64,000 nucleotides of DNA. Origin: Desulfomonilaceae bacterium. Its GTDB lineage: Bacteria > Desulfobacterota > Desulfomonilia > Desulfomonilales > Desulfomonilaceae. The notes beneath the pieces are model-generated. The model had not been told where the DNA came from. It did not search any database and saw nothing but the letters and a program-made list of their open reading frames with translations. Of this stretch, positions 28,276 to 37,069 are shown piece by piece. A program made the translations under genes and the position numbers. Positions within the stretch are counted from its first letter, which is position 1; the number at the start of each line of letters is the position of its first letter. The stretch spans positions 1 to 64,000 of the forward strand of contig JBAZSD010000001.1 of the NCBI GenBank assembly GCA_041662605.1. Reading direction: 5' to 3'.

Positions 28276-28390
28276 CTTTCGGCCTAGCCCAAAGCGTACC
28301 AAACACGGGTAGCCTGGATTAGGCTACCTCATGTAAAGCCGAAAAACTGGTACATGAATGGACTCCTCATGCGAGATGCGCCCATGGCGC
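28276..28390 (-). ncRNA. Conserved structured leader RNA, copy A
   Basis: This segment matches 42651-42765 with few changes. On the minus strand it folds as an outer stem (TTTCGGC with GCCGAAA) enclosing a hairpin with 7-bp stem GGTAGCC/GGCTACC and the invariant single-stranded word CCCGTGTTTGGT. It lies just upstream of the decayed tRNA and the SelB fragment, in the same order as copy C. I cannot match it to a known riboswitch class from memory. Confidence 0.65.
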
Positions 28391-28489
28391 TGAAAAAAAC
28401 GGTTACCATAGGTAATTACGATATGTCAATTCATTATTATAGATGGGCATTAGCGGCTGACGTCGACTTGGTGAATTCTCTGTTTACGT

Positions 28490-28931
28490 GATTGGCAACC
28501 TCCTGTGGAGCCAACGTTTACGAATAATTGCCCCTGAGTTCAGAGCTGCGTTTAAAATGATCATTGCACGCTTAGCCTTGACTTCTTTTACGTCCACTTT
28601 TTACAGGATTTTGCTCGGTTCTCTTTTCTTTTTCTGCTTATAGATCTGACTTCTTCAGGAATTGGCGCGGGCACAGGCTCGCCGGAGATCTTTCTCACTG
28701 CGCCGAATCGAGGGGGCATGCTTCAGAACAAGTCCCTCATTTTGTGCATTTCTCCTGATCAATCACCTGGATCAGGTTTTTACCTCCCACAATCGCCTCC
28801 TTAGGGCATTTCTTGAGGCAAACCGAAAATGCCGGGCGCATGGTCGGATCGATATGGTAAGAAACCGCTTCACGAAAAAGCCTCTGAGAATGTAGCCACG
28901 CGATCGCCACGTAAGCTTTACCCATGAGCAC
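28490..28931 (-). pseudogene. Broken copy of the MvhD-ferredoxin gene end and its 3' flank
   Basis: This stretch is similar to 31830-32240, including the ferredoxin part of the MvhD-ferredoxin gene and the sequence downstream of it. One frame reads LFREAVSYHIDPTM and KKCPKEAIVGGKNLIQVIDQEKC before a stop. Two of the cluster cysteines present in the intact copy (CQACSIC) are lost (RPAFSVC). The MvhD half is missing. It belongs to the duplicated block that also contains the SelB fragment and pseudo-tRNA. Confidence 0.75.
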
Positions 28932-29086
28932 AGGATCAGGGGCTATTCGACATGTGATTTACTGCGCTTCATTATCACTGAGCCTCGGAGATTATGTTGA
29001 TCGCTATGTTGTCGTGGGGTATGGTCACAAGGCGATGAACAAACTCCAGATATGCCTTCGATTCTCCCGAGCAGGAAACCGACGAG

Positions 29087-29980
29087 ATGTACGATGTGTG
29101 CGTAATCGGTCACGTAACTAAAGATCTAATCAATATCCGCGGCAGGACCAGAGAGATGCCAGGAGGAACCGCTTACTATGCAGGCATGACTCTGAGAAGC
29201 CTGGGGCTGAATGTCGCCGTGATAACAAAGGTCGCTACCGGAGATGAGCGGGCACTACTCGAACCGTTGGTCAAAAGCGGGGTGCGCCTCTTTGTGGGCC
29301 ATTCAAAGTTTACGAGCGCTTTTGAGAATATCTATGTATCTCCGGACCGGAACGAGAGAATTCAAAAGGTCAAAGCTGTGGGCGATTCGTTTCTTCCCGA
29401 GGACCTCGGGAGAATCCAAGCCTCAGCGTTCCATTTAGGGCCACTCACACCTGCAGAAATGACGCCGGACTTTATTGAACAACTTTCTCGACTAGGCGGC
29501 CTGGTGTCACTTGATGCTCAGGGGTTCACCCGAGGAATTGAACGACAAACTATTGTTCCTCAAGACTGGTGTTTAAAAGAGCAGGGACTGGCTCATGTGG
29601 ACATACTCAAGGTCGATGACAGTGAAGCTGCGATGATGTCCGGAGGGCAGGATATAAAACTGGCAGCGCAGAGACTCGCTGATTTCGGACCTGCTGAGGT
29701 AATAATCACCATGGGGAGTTCCGGTTCGTTGATTTTTGCCCACCGTACGTTCTACCGAATTGCAGCGGTTCCCACAGCGACCATATCGGACCCCACTGGA
29801 TGTGGAGATACGTACGTCGCAGGATACTTAGCTCATCGCCTCAAATCGAATGACTTGGATAAAGCCGGCCGATTCGCGGCCCGTCTGGCTTCCATCAAGC
29901 TCCAAATCTTTGGGGCTCTGACGCGAAACCGGTTACCAGCGCAGGTTCTAGGTAATTGGCAACTCCCGTCGAGACAGTAG
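29087..29980 (+). CDS. PfkB-family carbohydrate or nucleoside kinase
   Basis: The protein (297 aa) has both family signatures: the N-terminal glycine region GHVTKDLINIRG with PGGTAYYAG, and the C-terminal DPTGCGDTYVAGYL with catalytic Asp in GCGD. Members phosphorylate sugars, nucleosides or similar alcohols using ATP. The ATG at 29087 has only a weak purine stretch before it. It stands alone among minus-strand electron-transfer genes, so context does not tell the substrate. Confidence 0.8.
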   Translation: MYDVCVIGHVTKDLINIRGRTREMPGGTAYYAGMTLRSLGLNVAVITKVATGDERALLEPLVKSGVRLFVGHSKFTSAFENIYVSPDRNERIQKVKAVGDSFLPEDLGRIQASAFHLGPLTPAEMTPDFIEQLSRLGGLVSLDAQGFTRGIERQTIVPQDWCLKEQGLAHVDILKVDDSEAAMMSGGQDIKLAAQRLADFGPAEVIITMGSSGSLIFAHRTFYRIAAVPTATISDPTGCGDTYVAGYLAHRLKSNDLDKAGRFAARLASIKLQIFGALTRNRLPAQVLGNWQLPSRQ

Positions 29981-30166
29981 TGTTGCAAAAGGTTCCTCAC
30001 TTGGGATATGTCCTCCTCAATGCTTGCCTATTTGTAGTTTTATTGGTTGCTGAGAACGAACCACGGTGAGCGATTTGAACTCGGTCCGTAAGTCACGGGT
30101 TTGTCCATAGAGCGGCGCCGGGGTTTGGGCGGCCATAAAAAAGTAAGGGACAGAAGTTACCGGAGG

Positions 30167-30574
30167 TCAGACTGAAGACCGTACTTCCTTTTCGAGCATA
30201 TCCAGAATCTGAGACGCCATTCGACCATAGGCGGTATAGCTCCTATCTCGAGGTCTTGGCATTTGAACTTCCATGATTTCAAGGATTTTCCCCGGTCGAC
30301 TTGACATCACCACAACGCGGTCACCAAGGAAGATAGCCTCATCAACACTATGAGTCACGAATAGGACCGTCTTACGGTTTTTTTCCCATATCCTAAGCAG
30401 TTCTTTTTGAAGCAAGATCCGAGTATGGGCGTCCAGAGCTCCAAGAGGCTCATCCATGGGCATGACATCGGGATTGTTGGCAAGCGAGCGGGCGATGGCG
30501 ACACGCTGTTGCATACCGCCCGACAGTTCGTAGGGAAAGGCTCGCTCGAATGCTTCCATTCCCACCAGTCGCAA
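30167..30574 (-). pseudogene. Truncated ABC transporter ATPase (SsuB/TauB/NrtD type)
   Basis: The 135-residue frame begins after Walker A and retains [15 protein letters not shown], Walker [11 protein letters not shown] and the switch His in FVTHSVDEA. Without the P-loop it cannot hydrolyse ATP. The matching permease and binding-protein genes are absent, so this is the tail of a deleted nitrate/sulfonate-type transporter operon. Confidence 0.8.
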
Positions 30575-30637
30575 GAATGATCGCTCTGACGTGGCCTGAG
30601 ATTTTCAAAGCAGAATGCATTCTTGCCTCCTCGTTTT

Positions 30638-31798
30638 CTATTGTTTGTAGAGCTTGTCGCTCACCATTTCTAAAAAAGCCTCGATTCTGATACGAAGCTG
30701 CGGCAGATCCGACTCAGAATAATCCGTTTCCATGTGAATGAACGGCAGACCGAATTCTTCTGTGATAAACTCGCGCACAGAATAAGTCTCAACATTGTAA
30801 GTATGACAGCAGAACCAGGTGAGATCGACCACCCCCTCAACCTTGAACTGTTCCACAATCCTCTTCAACAAAGCCAAGCGGCCTGTATTAGGAGTCATGC
30901 AGGAACAAGGCGTAAGTAGGTAGCGCCTGGCGACGGAGGCGTAAGGATCATCCGCTTCTTCCACGAGAAGATCGAAGCTCTTTAAGCCGGTACAGTTTTC
31001 CTGACAAACAACGATTCCCCCACACTCCTCAATCATTCGGAGAACCTTCTCAGATCCCCTACCAACCGGACATCCTGTGAGTAAAATTCTGGGAGCGTCG
31101 TCCTTGCAAACGGACTCGCCATTGTCTATTCGCTTTTTTAATTCTCGCTTCAGTTCCTTAAGGAGATTTGTATAGTCGTCCTGTTTGACCACGAAGCTTT
31201 TTGACTCCATGACGACCATCATGTCCATGCCGGAAAGGGGCACAGTTTTATGGGCGCACAACCCCGTGATTTCTTTTAGGAGTCTTCTCTCATCGTTCTG
31301 AAGCCGAATCTGTTCTCTCAGTTCGACTGCTTCAATGGTGTTACCAGTCTGATTCTCCAGGAAGCTCTTTAGCGCCAGGACCTGGTTGCGCCAGTAATCC
31401 AGGTGTTCATCAGTGCACGAATACGGTAGATTCATAAGGTGTAAGGGCTTTAGACGTTCCAGAAGCTCAAACATTTTTTTCTTACCGTCGCAGGTTGTCT
31501 CCCCAATCAAGAAGTCCGAGGCCTCGAAATAGGGACAGGTGTCAGTTAGGCCGTACCCGTAACTGGACTTGATCAGAGGGCACAAACGAGTAGGAAGAAC
31601 CTTCTCCGCAGCGGGTATGGGGCCTTGCTTTTTTCCGCACAAACCTACAGGAATAGCTCCGGCCGCTCTCACCAATTCCGTCGGGGCGAACGTGCAATAC
31701 AAACCCACTACTTTGGTTCCACGCTCCTTCAAGCACTCGACATCCAACAAGAAAGTTTCCGCCAAACGATCAAAGCGGGTCATTATTTCAGGTCTCAT
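30638..31798 (-). CDS. 2-hydroxyacyl-CoA dehydratase D-component family (double-cubane-type) protein
   Basis: The protein (386 aa) has the family cysteines in YCTFAPTELVRAAGAIPVGLCG, RLCPLIKSSYGYG, DTCPYFEASDFLIGETTCDGKKK and TGCPVGRGSEK. It is a homologue of the double-cubane-cluster protein at 43071-44348. Such proteins receive low-potential electrons from an ATP-dependent activase and reduce small or activated substrates. The activase at 44456 could serve both. The ATG at 31798 follows AGAGG. It is the last gene downstream of hdrA and the MvhD-ferredoxin gene, which suggests a link to bifurcated electrons. Confidence 0.8.
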   Translation of the reverse strand: MRPEIMTRFDRLAETFLLDVECLKERGTKVVGLYCTFAPTELVRAAGAIPVGLCGKKQGPIPAAEKVLPTRLCPLIKSSYGYGLTDTCPYFEASDFLIGETTCDGKKKMFELLERLKPLHLMNLPYSCTDEHLDYWRNQVLALKSFLENQTGNTIEAVELREQIRLQNDERRLLKEITGLCAHKTVPLSGMDMMVVMESKSFVVKQDDYTNLLKELKRELKKRIDNGESVCKDDAPRILLTGCPVGRGSEKVLRMIEECGGIVVCQENCTGLKSFDLLVEEADDPYASVARRYLLTPCSCMTPNTGRLALLKRIVEQFKVEGVVDLTWFCCHTYNVETYSVREFITEEFGLPFIHMETDYSESDLPQLRIRIEAFLEMVSDKLYKQ

Positions 31799-31859
31799 AA
31801 GAACCTCTTGGAACAGTTGTCTGCCGGGACCGAGCGTATGTTGGCAAACTCCTGTGGAG

Positions 31860-31967
31860 TCAAAGTTTACGAATAGTTGCCCCTGAGTTCAGGGCTGCAT
31901 CTAAAATGATCATTGCTTGCTTTGCCCTGACTTCTTTTCCGTCGACTTTTAACAGAATTTCGTTCAG
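31860..31967 (-). pseudogene. Remnant of a [2Fe-2S] ferredoxin-domain N-terminus
   Basis: From a CTG overlapping the stop of the MvhD-ferredoxin gene, the minus strand reads LNEILLKVDGKEV then AMIILDAALNSGATIRKL and TGA. This matches the start of the plant-type [2Fe-2S] domain found in NuoG, HoxU and NAD-linked formate dehydrogenases. The TGA sits where the first cluster Cys is expected; inserting one base would restore CDSTGVC. A second, equally broken copy lies within 28490-28610. It may be a decayed gene, and use of the TGA as Sec is unlikely because the copy does not keep it. Confidence 0.45.
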
Positions 31968-32800
31968 TTCTCTTTTCTCTTTCTGGCTATAGCTCTCGAT
32001 TCTTCAGGAATTGGAGCGGGCACAGGCTCGCCGGAGATTTTTCTCACCGCGCCGAATCGAGTGGGGCAAGCTTCGAAACAAGACCCGCACTTTATGCATT
32101 TCTCCTGATCAATTACATGGATCAGATTTTTGCCTCCTACAATCGCGTCTTTTGGGCATTTCTTAAGGCAAATCGAACAGGCCTGGCATTTAGTCGGATC
32201 GATATAGTACGAAACCACTTCACGAAACAACTTTTCTATGTCGTCATGCGTGAAAAGTCGGTCGTATTCTTCCGGGGTTTTGAAACGTGACGCCAGCTTG
32301 TCCTGGCACACCATCTTAATGTAGGGGACTAACTTTGTAATTTCTGCAATTTTCGACTGTAATTCATTTTGGTCAATTCCTTCACTCTTGCCAAGGGGCC
32401 CTAACATTTCAATCGTTTTGCCAAAGTCATTCATGACCTCGGCAAAACGGATTCCTTCACCGGCAGATACCCATTCAAGCCTCAATCTGTCGGGATTGAC
32501 TCCTATATGTTCCAGCAACTTCTTACATAGATGCATTACGTTCAATGCGTCGTAATTCCCTTCAGTATTGTAATGGCAGTCGTTAAGATGACAACCGCCG
32601 ATAAACACCCCGTCTGTTCCATTTGAGAACGCTCTAAGTATAAAGGACAGATCGACCCGACCAGAGCACATCAGCCTTATAACTCTTAAATAAGGGGGGT
32701 ATTGGAATCGCGATACTCCACAAAGATCAGCGCCCCCGTAGCAGCACCAATTACATAAGAAACCCACAATCCTTGGTTTGAACTCAAGCCCTGCGCTCAT
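31964..32800 (-). CDS. MvhD-ferredoxin fusion electron-transfer protein
   Basis: The protein (278 aa) joins an N-terminal MvhD domain (CNWCCYGGADLCG at 16-28, GCHLNDCHY) to a helical linker and a C-terminal two-[4Fe-4S] ferredoxin (CQACSICLKKCP and CIKCGSCFEACP). It should carry electrons between HdrA and a dehydrogenase. Cys19 and Cys20 are both TGC codons. The gene lies 50 bp after hdrA on the same strand. A broken copy exists at 28490-28931. Confidence 0.85.
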   Translation of the reverse strand: MSAGLEFKPRIVGFLCNWCCYGGADLCGVSRFQYPPYLRVIRLMCSGRVDLSFILRAFSNGTDGVFIGGCHLNDCHYNTEGNYDALNVMHLCKKLLEHIGVNPDRLRLEWVSAGEGIRFAEVMNDFGKTIEMLGPLGKSEGIDQNELQSKIAEITKLVPYIKMVCQDKLASRFKTPEEYDRLFTHDDIEKLFREVVSYYIDPTKCQACSICLKKCPKDAIVGGKNLIHVIDQEKCIKCGSCFEACPTRFGAVRKISGEPVPAPIPEESRAIARKRKEN

Positions 32801-32850
32801 TTATTGTCACTCCTAAGTCAGTCTTCACTGCTTTGTTTATTTGTGGACTT

Positions 32851-35800
32851 TTATAGGTCCGGAACCTCCGCGTCAATCTGGCGAAAGATCTGTTCATCGG
32901 TGTAGTGCTTTAGGGCAATAGCCCCTGTTGGACACTTGGCATTACAGAGACCATCCCCTTTACAGAGCACAGGAATAACTCTAGCCTTTTTGCCTTGTCG
33001 TGTGTCATGAAACTCAATGGCGCCATAGGTACAAGCTTTGATACAGGCTCCACACGACATGCAAGCATCTTCTTTTACCTCGCAAACGGAACCCGAGGCC
33101 GTGACGGAGTCCTTTGACAGAAGAACTGCGGCCCGGCCTGCAGCGCCATATGCCTGATTAATCGCTTCAGATATATGCTTGGGATAATGCGCTGTCCCAC
33201 ACAGGAAAACGCCTTCCGCAGCAAAGTCAACGGGTCTTAATTTCACATGGGCTTCCTGAAAGAAGCCCTCCGGGCTCAGACCTACCTTAAATAGCCGAGA
33301 TAGTTCCGGAATGTCCCCTGCTGGAATGACGGCGGTTGACAAAGCAAGGTAATCGGCATCCAGTACAAGCTTCTTCCCTAAAACAAAATCCGTCACGGCA
33401 ACCTTTAGAACTGACCGGCCCTCGTCCGACTCGCCGGCTTCCACCTGAGGTTTATCCTGCGGCTCATAGCGGATGAACTTTATATCCTTGTTTGACGCCT
33501 CCCGGTAATAGTCCTCATTGAACCCATAGGTCCTCATATCCCGAAAGAGTATGTAAATGTCCATCTGGGGATTTATCTCTTTCAATTTCAGGGCGTTTTT
33601 AACCGCATGGCTGCAACATACTCTGGCGCAGTAGTTTCTTTCCTCATTTCTGCAGCCTACACACTGGATCATTACCAGACTTTGGGAACTGATCACCCCT
33701 TCCTCTTTGTTGACGATCTGCCGCTCCAATTCCAACTGGGTCAAGACTCTTTCATCTTCCCCGTAAAGGTATTCCCTGGGTTTATATTCGTCGGCGCCCG
33801 TAGCCAGCACGGCGGCTCCGTGTTTAATCCGCCTGATCTCCCCTTCAGATTTCACGGTGGTAAGAAAATTCCCCACATAGCCGGAAACGTCTGTGATAGT
33901 CGCATCCGCAATCACGTGGACCATCGGGTGCTGATAGACTTTTCGGGTGAGGTCCTCCAAATACTCTTGAACATTCAGCCCTTCAATTGTGTAGTGAATT
34001 CTTCGCGCCATTCCACCAAGATCTGAATCTTTCTCCACCAGGTAAACCTCAAATCCCTGATTGACCAGACTCAGGGCGCTGGTCATACCCGCTATACCCC
34101 CTCCGACAACCAAAACAGCCTTGTTAACTGGTAGGTCAAACTCCTGCAATGGCTCTAAATAGGAGGTTCGGGCAACCGACATTCGGATTAAATCTTTCGC
34201 CTTCTGTGTGGCGTCTTCCTTTTGTTTGGAGTGGACCCAGGAGCAATGCTCCCGGATATTCGCCATATCATAGAAATACTGATTGATTCCGCCTTCCCGA
34301 AGTGTGTCCCGGAAGACCGGCTCATGGGTCCTGGGGGTACAGGCGGCCACAACGACCCGATTGAGCCCCTTTTCTTTGATCGTGTCTGTTATTTCCTTGG
34401 CGGAATTGCTAGCGCATGAAAAGAGCTGTTCCTGAGCATGGACAACATTGGGTAAGGTCAAGGCGTATTCAACTGTGGAAGGCACATCGACCACTCTTCC
34501 TATGTTTGCCCCACAATGACACACAAAAACCCCCACCCTTGGATCCTCGTTGGAGACATCTCTTTCCGGAGGATAGACTCTTTCCTTGGACAGTTTACCT
34601 CGCCGGTAGGAGAGAAGTTCAGAACACTGTGAACCGGCCCCGCTGGCTGTGAAAACAGACTCTGGGATATCCATGGGTCCCTGGAAGGCTCCGGCTACAA
34701 AAATCCCAGGCCGAGAGGTTTCCATCGGGTTGACAGGGTTGGTTGAACAAAATCCGTGAGAATTAAGCGCAACGCCAAATTTATCCGCCAGAGCCTTGCT
34801 ATCTGCAGGAGGTTGTAATCCGACAGACAATACCACCATATCAAATTCTTCTTCTTTAACGCCACGATCGGTAGTAGCGTACTTTACAGTTACATTCTTG
34901 GTTTCCGGATCCTCTCTTCCAATCGAGACATAGCTTCTAATAAAACGAACTCCGGAAGAACTCTCCGCTCTCTGATAAAATCGTTCAAAACCCTTACTGT
35001 AAGACCTGATATCGTTGTGGAATATCGTGCACTCGGCTTCAGTGTCATGATCCTTTGTCAAAATTACCTGTTTTTGGGTATATGTGCAGCATACGGCGGA
35101 ACAGTAGCTATTATTTCCCGGGGTAACACGCCTGGAACCGACACAGTGAATCCAGGCTATTTTATGTGGATGCTTCTTGTCGGAAGCTCGTAAGATCTCG
35201 CCTTCGTACGGGCCGGTAGCGCACAACAGACGTTCATAGTCAAGGCTGGTAACCACGTTCTCATACTTCCCGTAGCCATAATCGCCTGTTACCTTAGGGT
35301 CAAAAACCTCGTAACCAGGCGCCAAAATGATCGCCCCTACCGTCACTTCCATCTTCTCAGGCGTTTGATGAAGGTTGATGGCGTGATTCTTACAAACGCC
35401 CTCGCAAATGGCGCATTTCTTCCCGTCAAGGAAAAGGCAGTTTTTGTCTATATAAGGGACGAGCGGCACGGCTTGCGCGAAGTATATGTGGATGGCGTTA
35501 TTCTTGGATATGTCTTGATTAAACGGGTCAGAAACTGAGACCGGACAGTACTCCACACAGGTCGTACAACCCGTACATTTGTCTTCGATGATATATCTGG
35601 GTTTTTTAGTCAGAGTTATCCTGAAGTTTCCCGCTTGACCTTCTACACTATCAACTTCGGTCATAGTCAGGATCTCGATATTCGGATGTCTCTTACATTC
35701 AAGAAACTTAGGAGATTCAATACACATGGAGCAGTCATTGGTGGGAAAGGTCTTATCGAGCTGAGCCATCTTGCCACCGATGGTCGGCGATTTTTCTACC

Positions 35801-35952
35801 AGATAGACCTTGTAACCTCCGGTGGCAAGATCAAGAGCGGCTTGAATGCCGCTGATTCCTCCACCAACAACCATCGCGTCTCCAAAATTACTGTCTCGAG
35901 AACTCTTGCGCATCTGTTCTCTAACTTCTTCTTGCACTTTCCATAACCTCAT
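32851..35952 (-). CDS. hdrA: HdrA-like flavin/iron-sulfur electron-bifurcating subunit, double-length
   Basis: The protein (1033 aa) contains two HdrA-type FAD modules: VVGGGISGIQAALDLATGG near 28-46 and VVGGGIAGMTSALSLVNQG in the second half. The N-terminal cluster motif TNDCSMCIESPK has C74 (TGC codon) and C77. Ferredoxin motifs follow each part, for example CTGCTTCVEYCP and a C-terminal CMSCGACIKACTYGAI. HdrA splits electrons between ferredoxin and a disulfide or other acceptor. The first ATG (35952) has a poor ribosome site; a GTG six codons on has TGAGG before it. Directly upstream lies the tandem leader RNA (copy B), then fdhBA, so a formate-linked Hdr complex is likely. Confidence 0.85.
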   Translation of the reverse strand: MRLWKVQEEVREQMRKSSRDSNFGDAMVVGGGISGIQAALDLATGGYKVYLVEKSPTIGGKMAQLDKTFPTNDCSMCIESPKFLECKRHPNIEILTMTEVDSVEGQAGNFRITLTKKPRYIIEDKCTGCTTCVEYCPVSVSDPFNQDISKNNAIHIYFAQAVPLVPYIDKNCLFLDGKKCAICEGVCKNHAINLHQTPEKMEVTVGAIILAPGYEVFDPKVTGDYGYGKYENVVTSLDYERLLCATGPYEGEILRASDKKHPHKIAWIHCVGSRRVTPGNNSYCSAVCCTYTQKQVILTKDHDTEAECTIFHNDIRSYSKGFERFYQRAESSSGVRFIRSYVSIGREDPETKNVTVKYATTDRGVKEEEFDMVVLSVGLQPPADSKALADKFGVALNSHGFCSTNPVNPMETSRPGIFVAGAFQGPMDIPESVFTASGAGSQCSELLSYRRGKLSKERVYPPERDVSNEDPRVGVFVCHCGANIGRVVDVPSTVEYALTLPNVVHAQEQLFSCASNSAKEITDTIKEKGLNRVVVAACTPRTHEPVFRDTLREGGINQYFYDMANIREHCSWVHSKQKEDATQKAKDLIRMSVARTSYLEPLQEFDLPVNKAVLVVGGGIAGMTSALSLVNQGFEVYLVEKDSDLGGMARRIHYTIEGLNVQEYLEDLTRKVYQHPMVHVIADATITDVSGYVGNFLTTVKSEGEIRRIKHGAAVLATGADEYKPREYLYGEDERVLTQLELERQIVNKEEGVISSQSLVMIQCVGCRNEERNYCARVCCSHAVKNALKLKEINPQMDIYILFRDMRTYGFNEDYYREASNKDIKFIRYEPQDKPQVEAGESDEGRSVLKVAVTDFVLGKKLVLDADYLALSTAVIPAGDIPELSRLFKVGLSPEGFFQEAHVKLRPVDFAAEGVFLCGTAHYPKHISEAINQAYGAAGRAAVLLSKDSVTASGSVCEVKEDACMSCGACIKACTYGAIEFHDTRQGKKARVIPVLCKGDGLCNAKCPTGAIALKHYTDEQIFRQIDAEVPDL

Positions 35953-35989
35953 CAGGATAATTCGGTTCTCTGAACCGGAATTATGGTTT

Positions 35990-36044
35990 GTCCGGCCGTT
36001 CCATCGGGCTCGTAGTCCGGGCGGCTCCCGGCGCGATTGCCCCT
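35990..36044 (-). pseudogene. Fragment resembling the 5' half of the tRNASec-like gene
   Basis: On the minus strand, the segment beginning at 36043 (GGGGCAA) has the same 5' context (GCAATA before it, shared linker after the leader RNA) as the two other tRNA copies. The D-arm region is rearranged into CCGGG-AGCCG-CCCGG, and no T arm or 3' acceptor follows. A 9-bp inverted repeat (36007-36015 with 36063-36071, GGCTCGTAG and complement) now spans it. I regard it as a truncated relic that may have become part of the hdrA leader. Confidence 0.5.
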
Positions 36045-36127
36045 TTATTGCCTCATCCAGGCCTACGAGCCAGACTGAAAGGAATCTGAACGGTGAAGTT
36101 CGTAAACAAGGGGCGGAAAAGAAACAG

Positions 36128-36290
36128 TCTTTCGGCCTAGCCCAAGCTTACCAAACACGGGTAGCCTGAATTAGGCTATTTCATGTCTACCTGTAGGACT
36201 ATTAAGAAAGAGGGTTCGCCGGCCCCGACCCTACGCCCACCAAACACGGGTAGCATCTGGTGAGCGTCCTCAGGTAAAGCCGGCGCGAGC
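36128..36290 (-). ncRNA. Conserved structured leader RNA, copy B (tandem units)
   Basis: Two units of the leader lie between fdhB and hdrA. Both contain the invariant ACCAAACACGGGTAGC (plus strand) at 36160-36175 and 36239-36254. Unit 2 (36213-36290) keeps the outer stem with different bases, CGCCGGC (36217-36223) with GCCGGCG (36279-36285), in place of TTTCGGC/GCCGAAA, so pairing is conserved rather than sequence. Unit 1 retains the inner hairpin but lacks a clear outer partner. The region would form part of the 5' leader of hdrA if transcribed from upstream. Confidence 0.65.
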
Positions 36291-36409
36291 GTACAGAGGA
36301 ATGTTTCCATTGGGGATACAATGTGTTTGAGGCAATCGATTGGAGGTTGTTCTGAGGTCCATCTGTTTATCCGCGATTGACCAGTTCCGTTCCGGAAAAG
36401 AAGTCCAGT

Positions 36410-37057
36410 CTACCTGCCTTCGGAGAACCGATAATACTTCTTGGGGTCGTCCTTGACTACAAAGATCACTCTCACATCGTCAGCGTTGAGAGCAGCAGCT
36501 TTCGGATAACTTTTTTTGAGTTCATCTGCGCGCTTTTTTGCCATTGCCACTATCTTGTCCCGTTCTCCGAAAACCATGGCCTCTGTTGGGCAGGATTTCA
36601 CGCAAGCGGGGATTTCGTTGTTGGTGATCCTGTCAAAACACATGGTGCATTTGAAAAGCTGCTTTGTTTTAGGGTCTTGCCTGGGGATGTTGAAAGGGCA
36701 TCCCTCAAGAGTAGCTTTGAAATCAAGATCCTTTGTTTTTGGCGTGAATAAAACGGCTCCAGTTTTCTCGTCCTGCTTGATTTCGCCGTTTTCCGAAGCT
36801 GCCATACATCCAGGCGCCAGACACTGTCTGCATTGATCCGAGAAGAACAGCCAATATGGTTTCCCTTCGTGATTCGATCCATCTGAAAATCTGACCAACT
36901 TCCAGGTGTCCGCAGAAAGGTCTTGAGGATTCTGGTAGCTGCCCCAGTTTTTCGTGGCTGTAGCGGGCAACTGATTCCATTGTTTGCATGCGATCTGGCA
37001 GCCCCTGCAAGCTGTGCACTTGGATGTGTCCACCATAATAGAATATCCATTAGACAT
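36410..37057 (-). CDS. fdhB: Formate dehydrogenase iron-sulfur (beta) subunit
   Basis: The protein (215 aa) has four cysteine clusters for [4Fe-4S] centres, starting CTACRGCQIACKQWN near 14-28 and including CRQCLAPGC, CPFNIP and CTMCFDRI followed by CVKSCP. This is the beta-subunit plan of Desulfovibrio-type periplasmic enzymes. It lacks its own signal, so it is expected to cross the membrane with the Tat-targeted catalytic subunit. The gene follows fdhA by 12 bp. Confidence 0.9.
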   Translation of the reverse strand: MSNGYSIMVDTSKCTACRGCQIACKQWNQLPATATKNWGSYQNPQDLSADTWKLVRFSDGSNHEGKPYWLFFSDQCRQCLAPGCMAASENGEIKQDEKTGAVLFTPKTKDLDFKATLEGCPFNIPRQDPKTKQLFKCTMCFDRITNNEIPACVKSCPTEAMVFGERDKIVAMAKKRADELKKSYPKAAALNADDVRVIFVVKDDPKKYYRFSEGR

Positions 37058-37069
37058 TTCTTACACTCC

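Noticed and set aside
31860..31862. TGA as a selenocysteine codon in the [2Fe-2S] relic
   Set aside because: The duplicate copy has no TGA at this place and both copies are broken downstream.
36377..36751. Plus-strand frames over fdhB, fdhA and hdrA
   Set aside because: They are antisense to clearly conserved genes and show no domain of their own.
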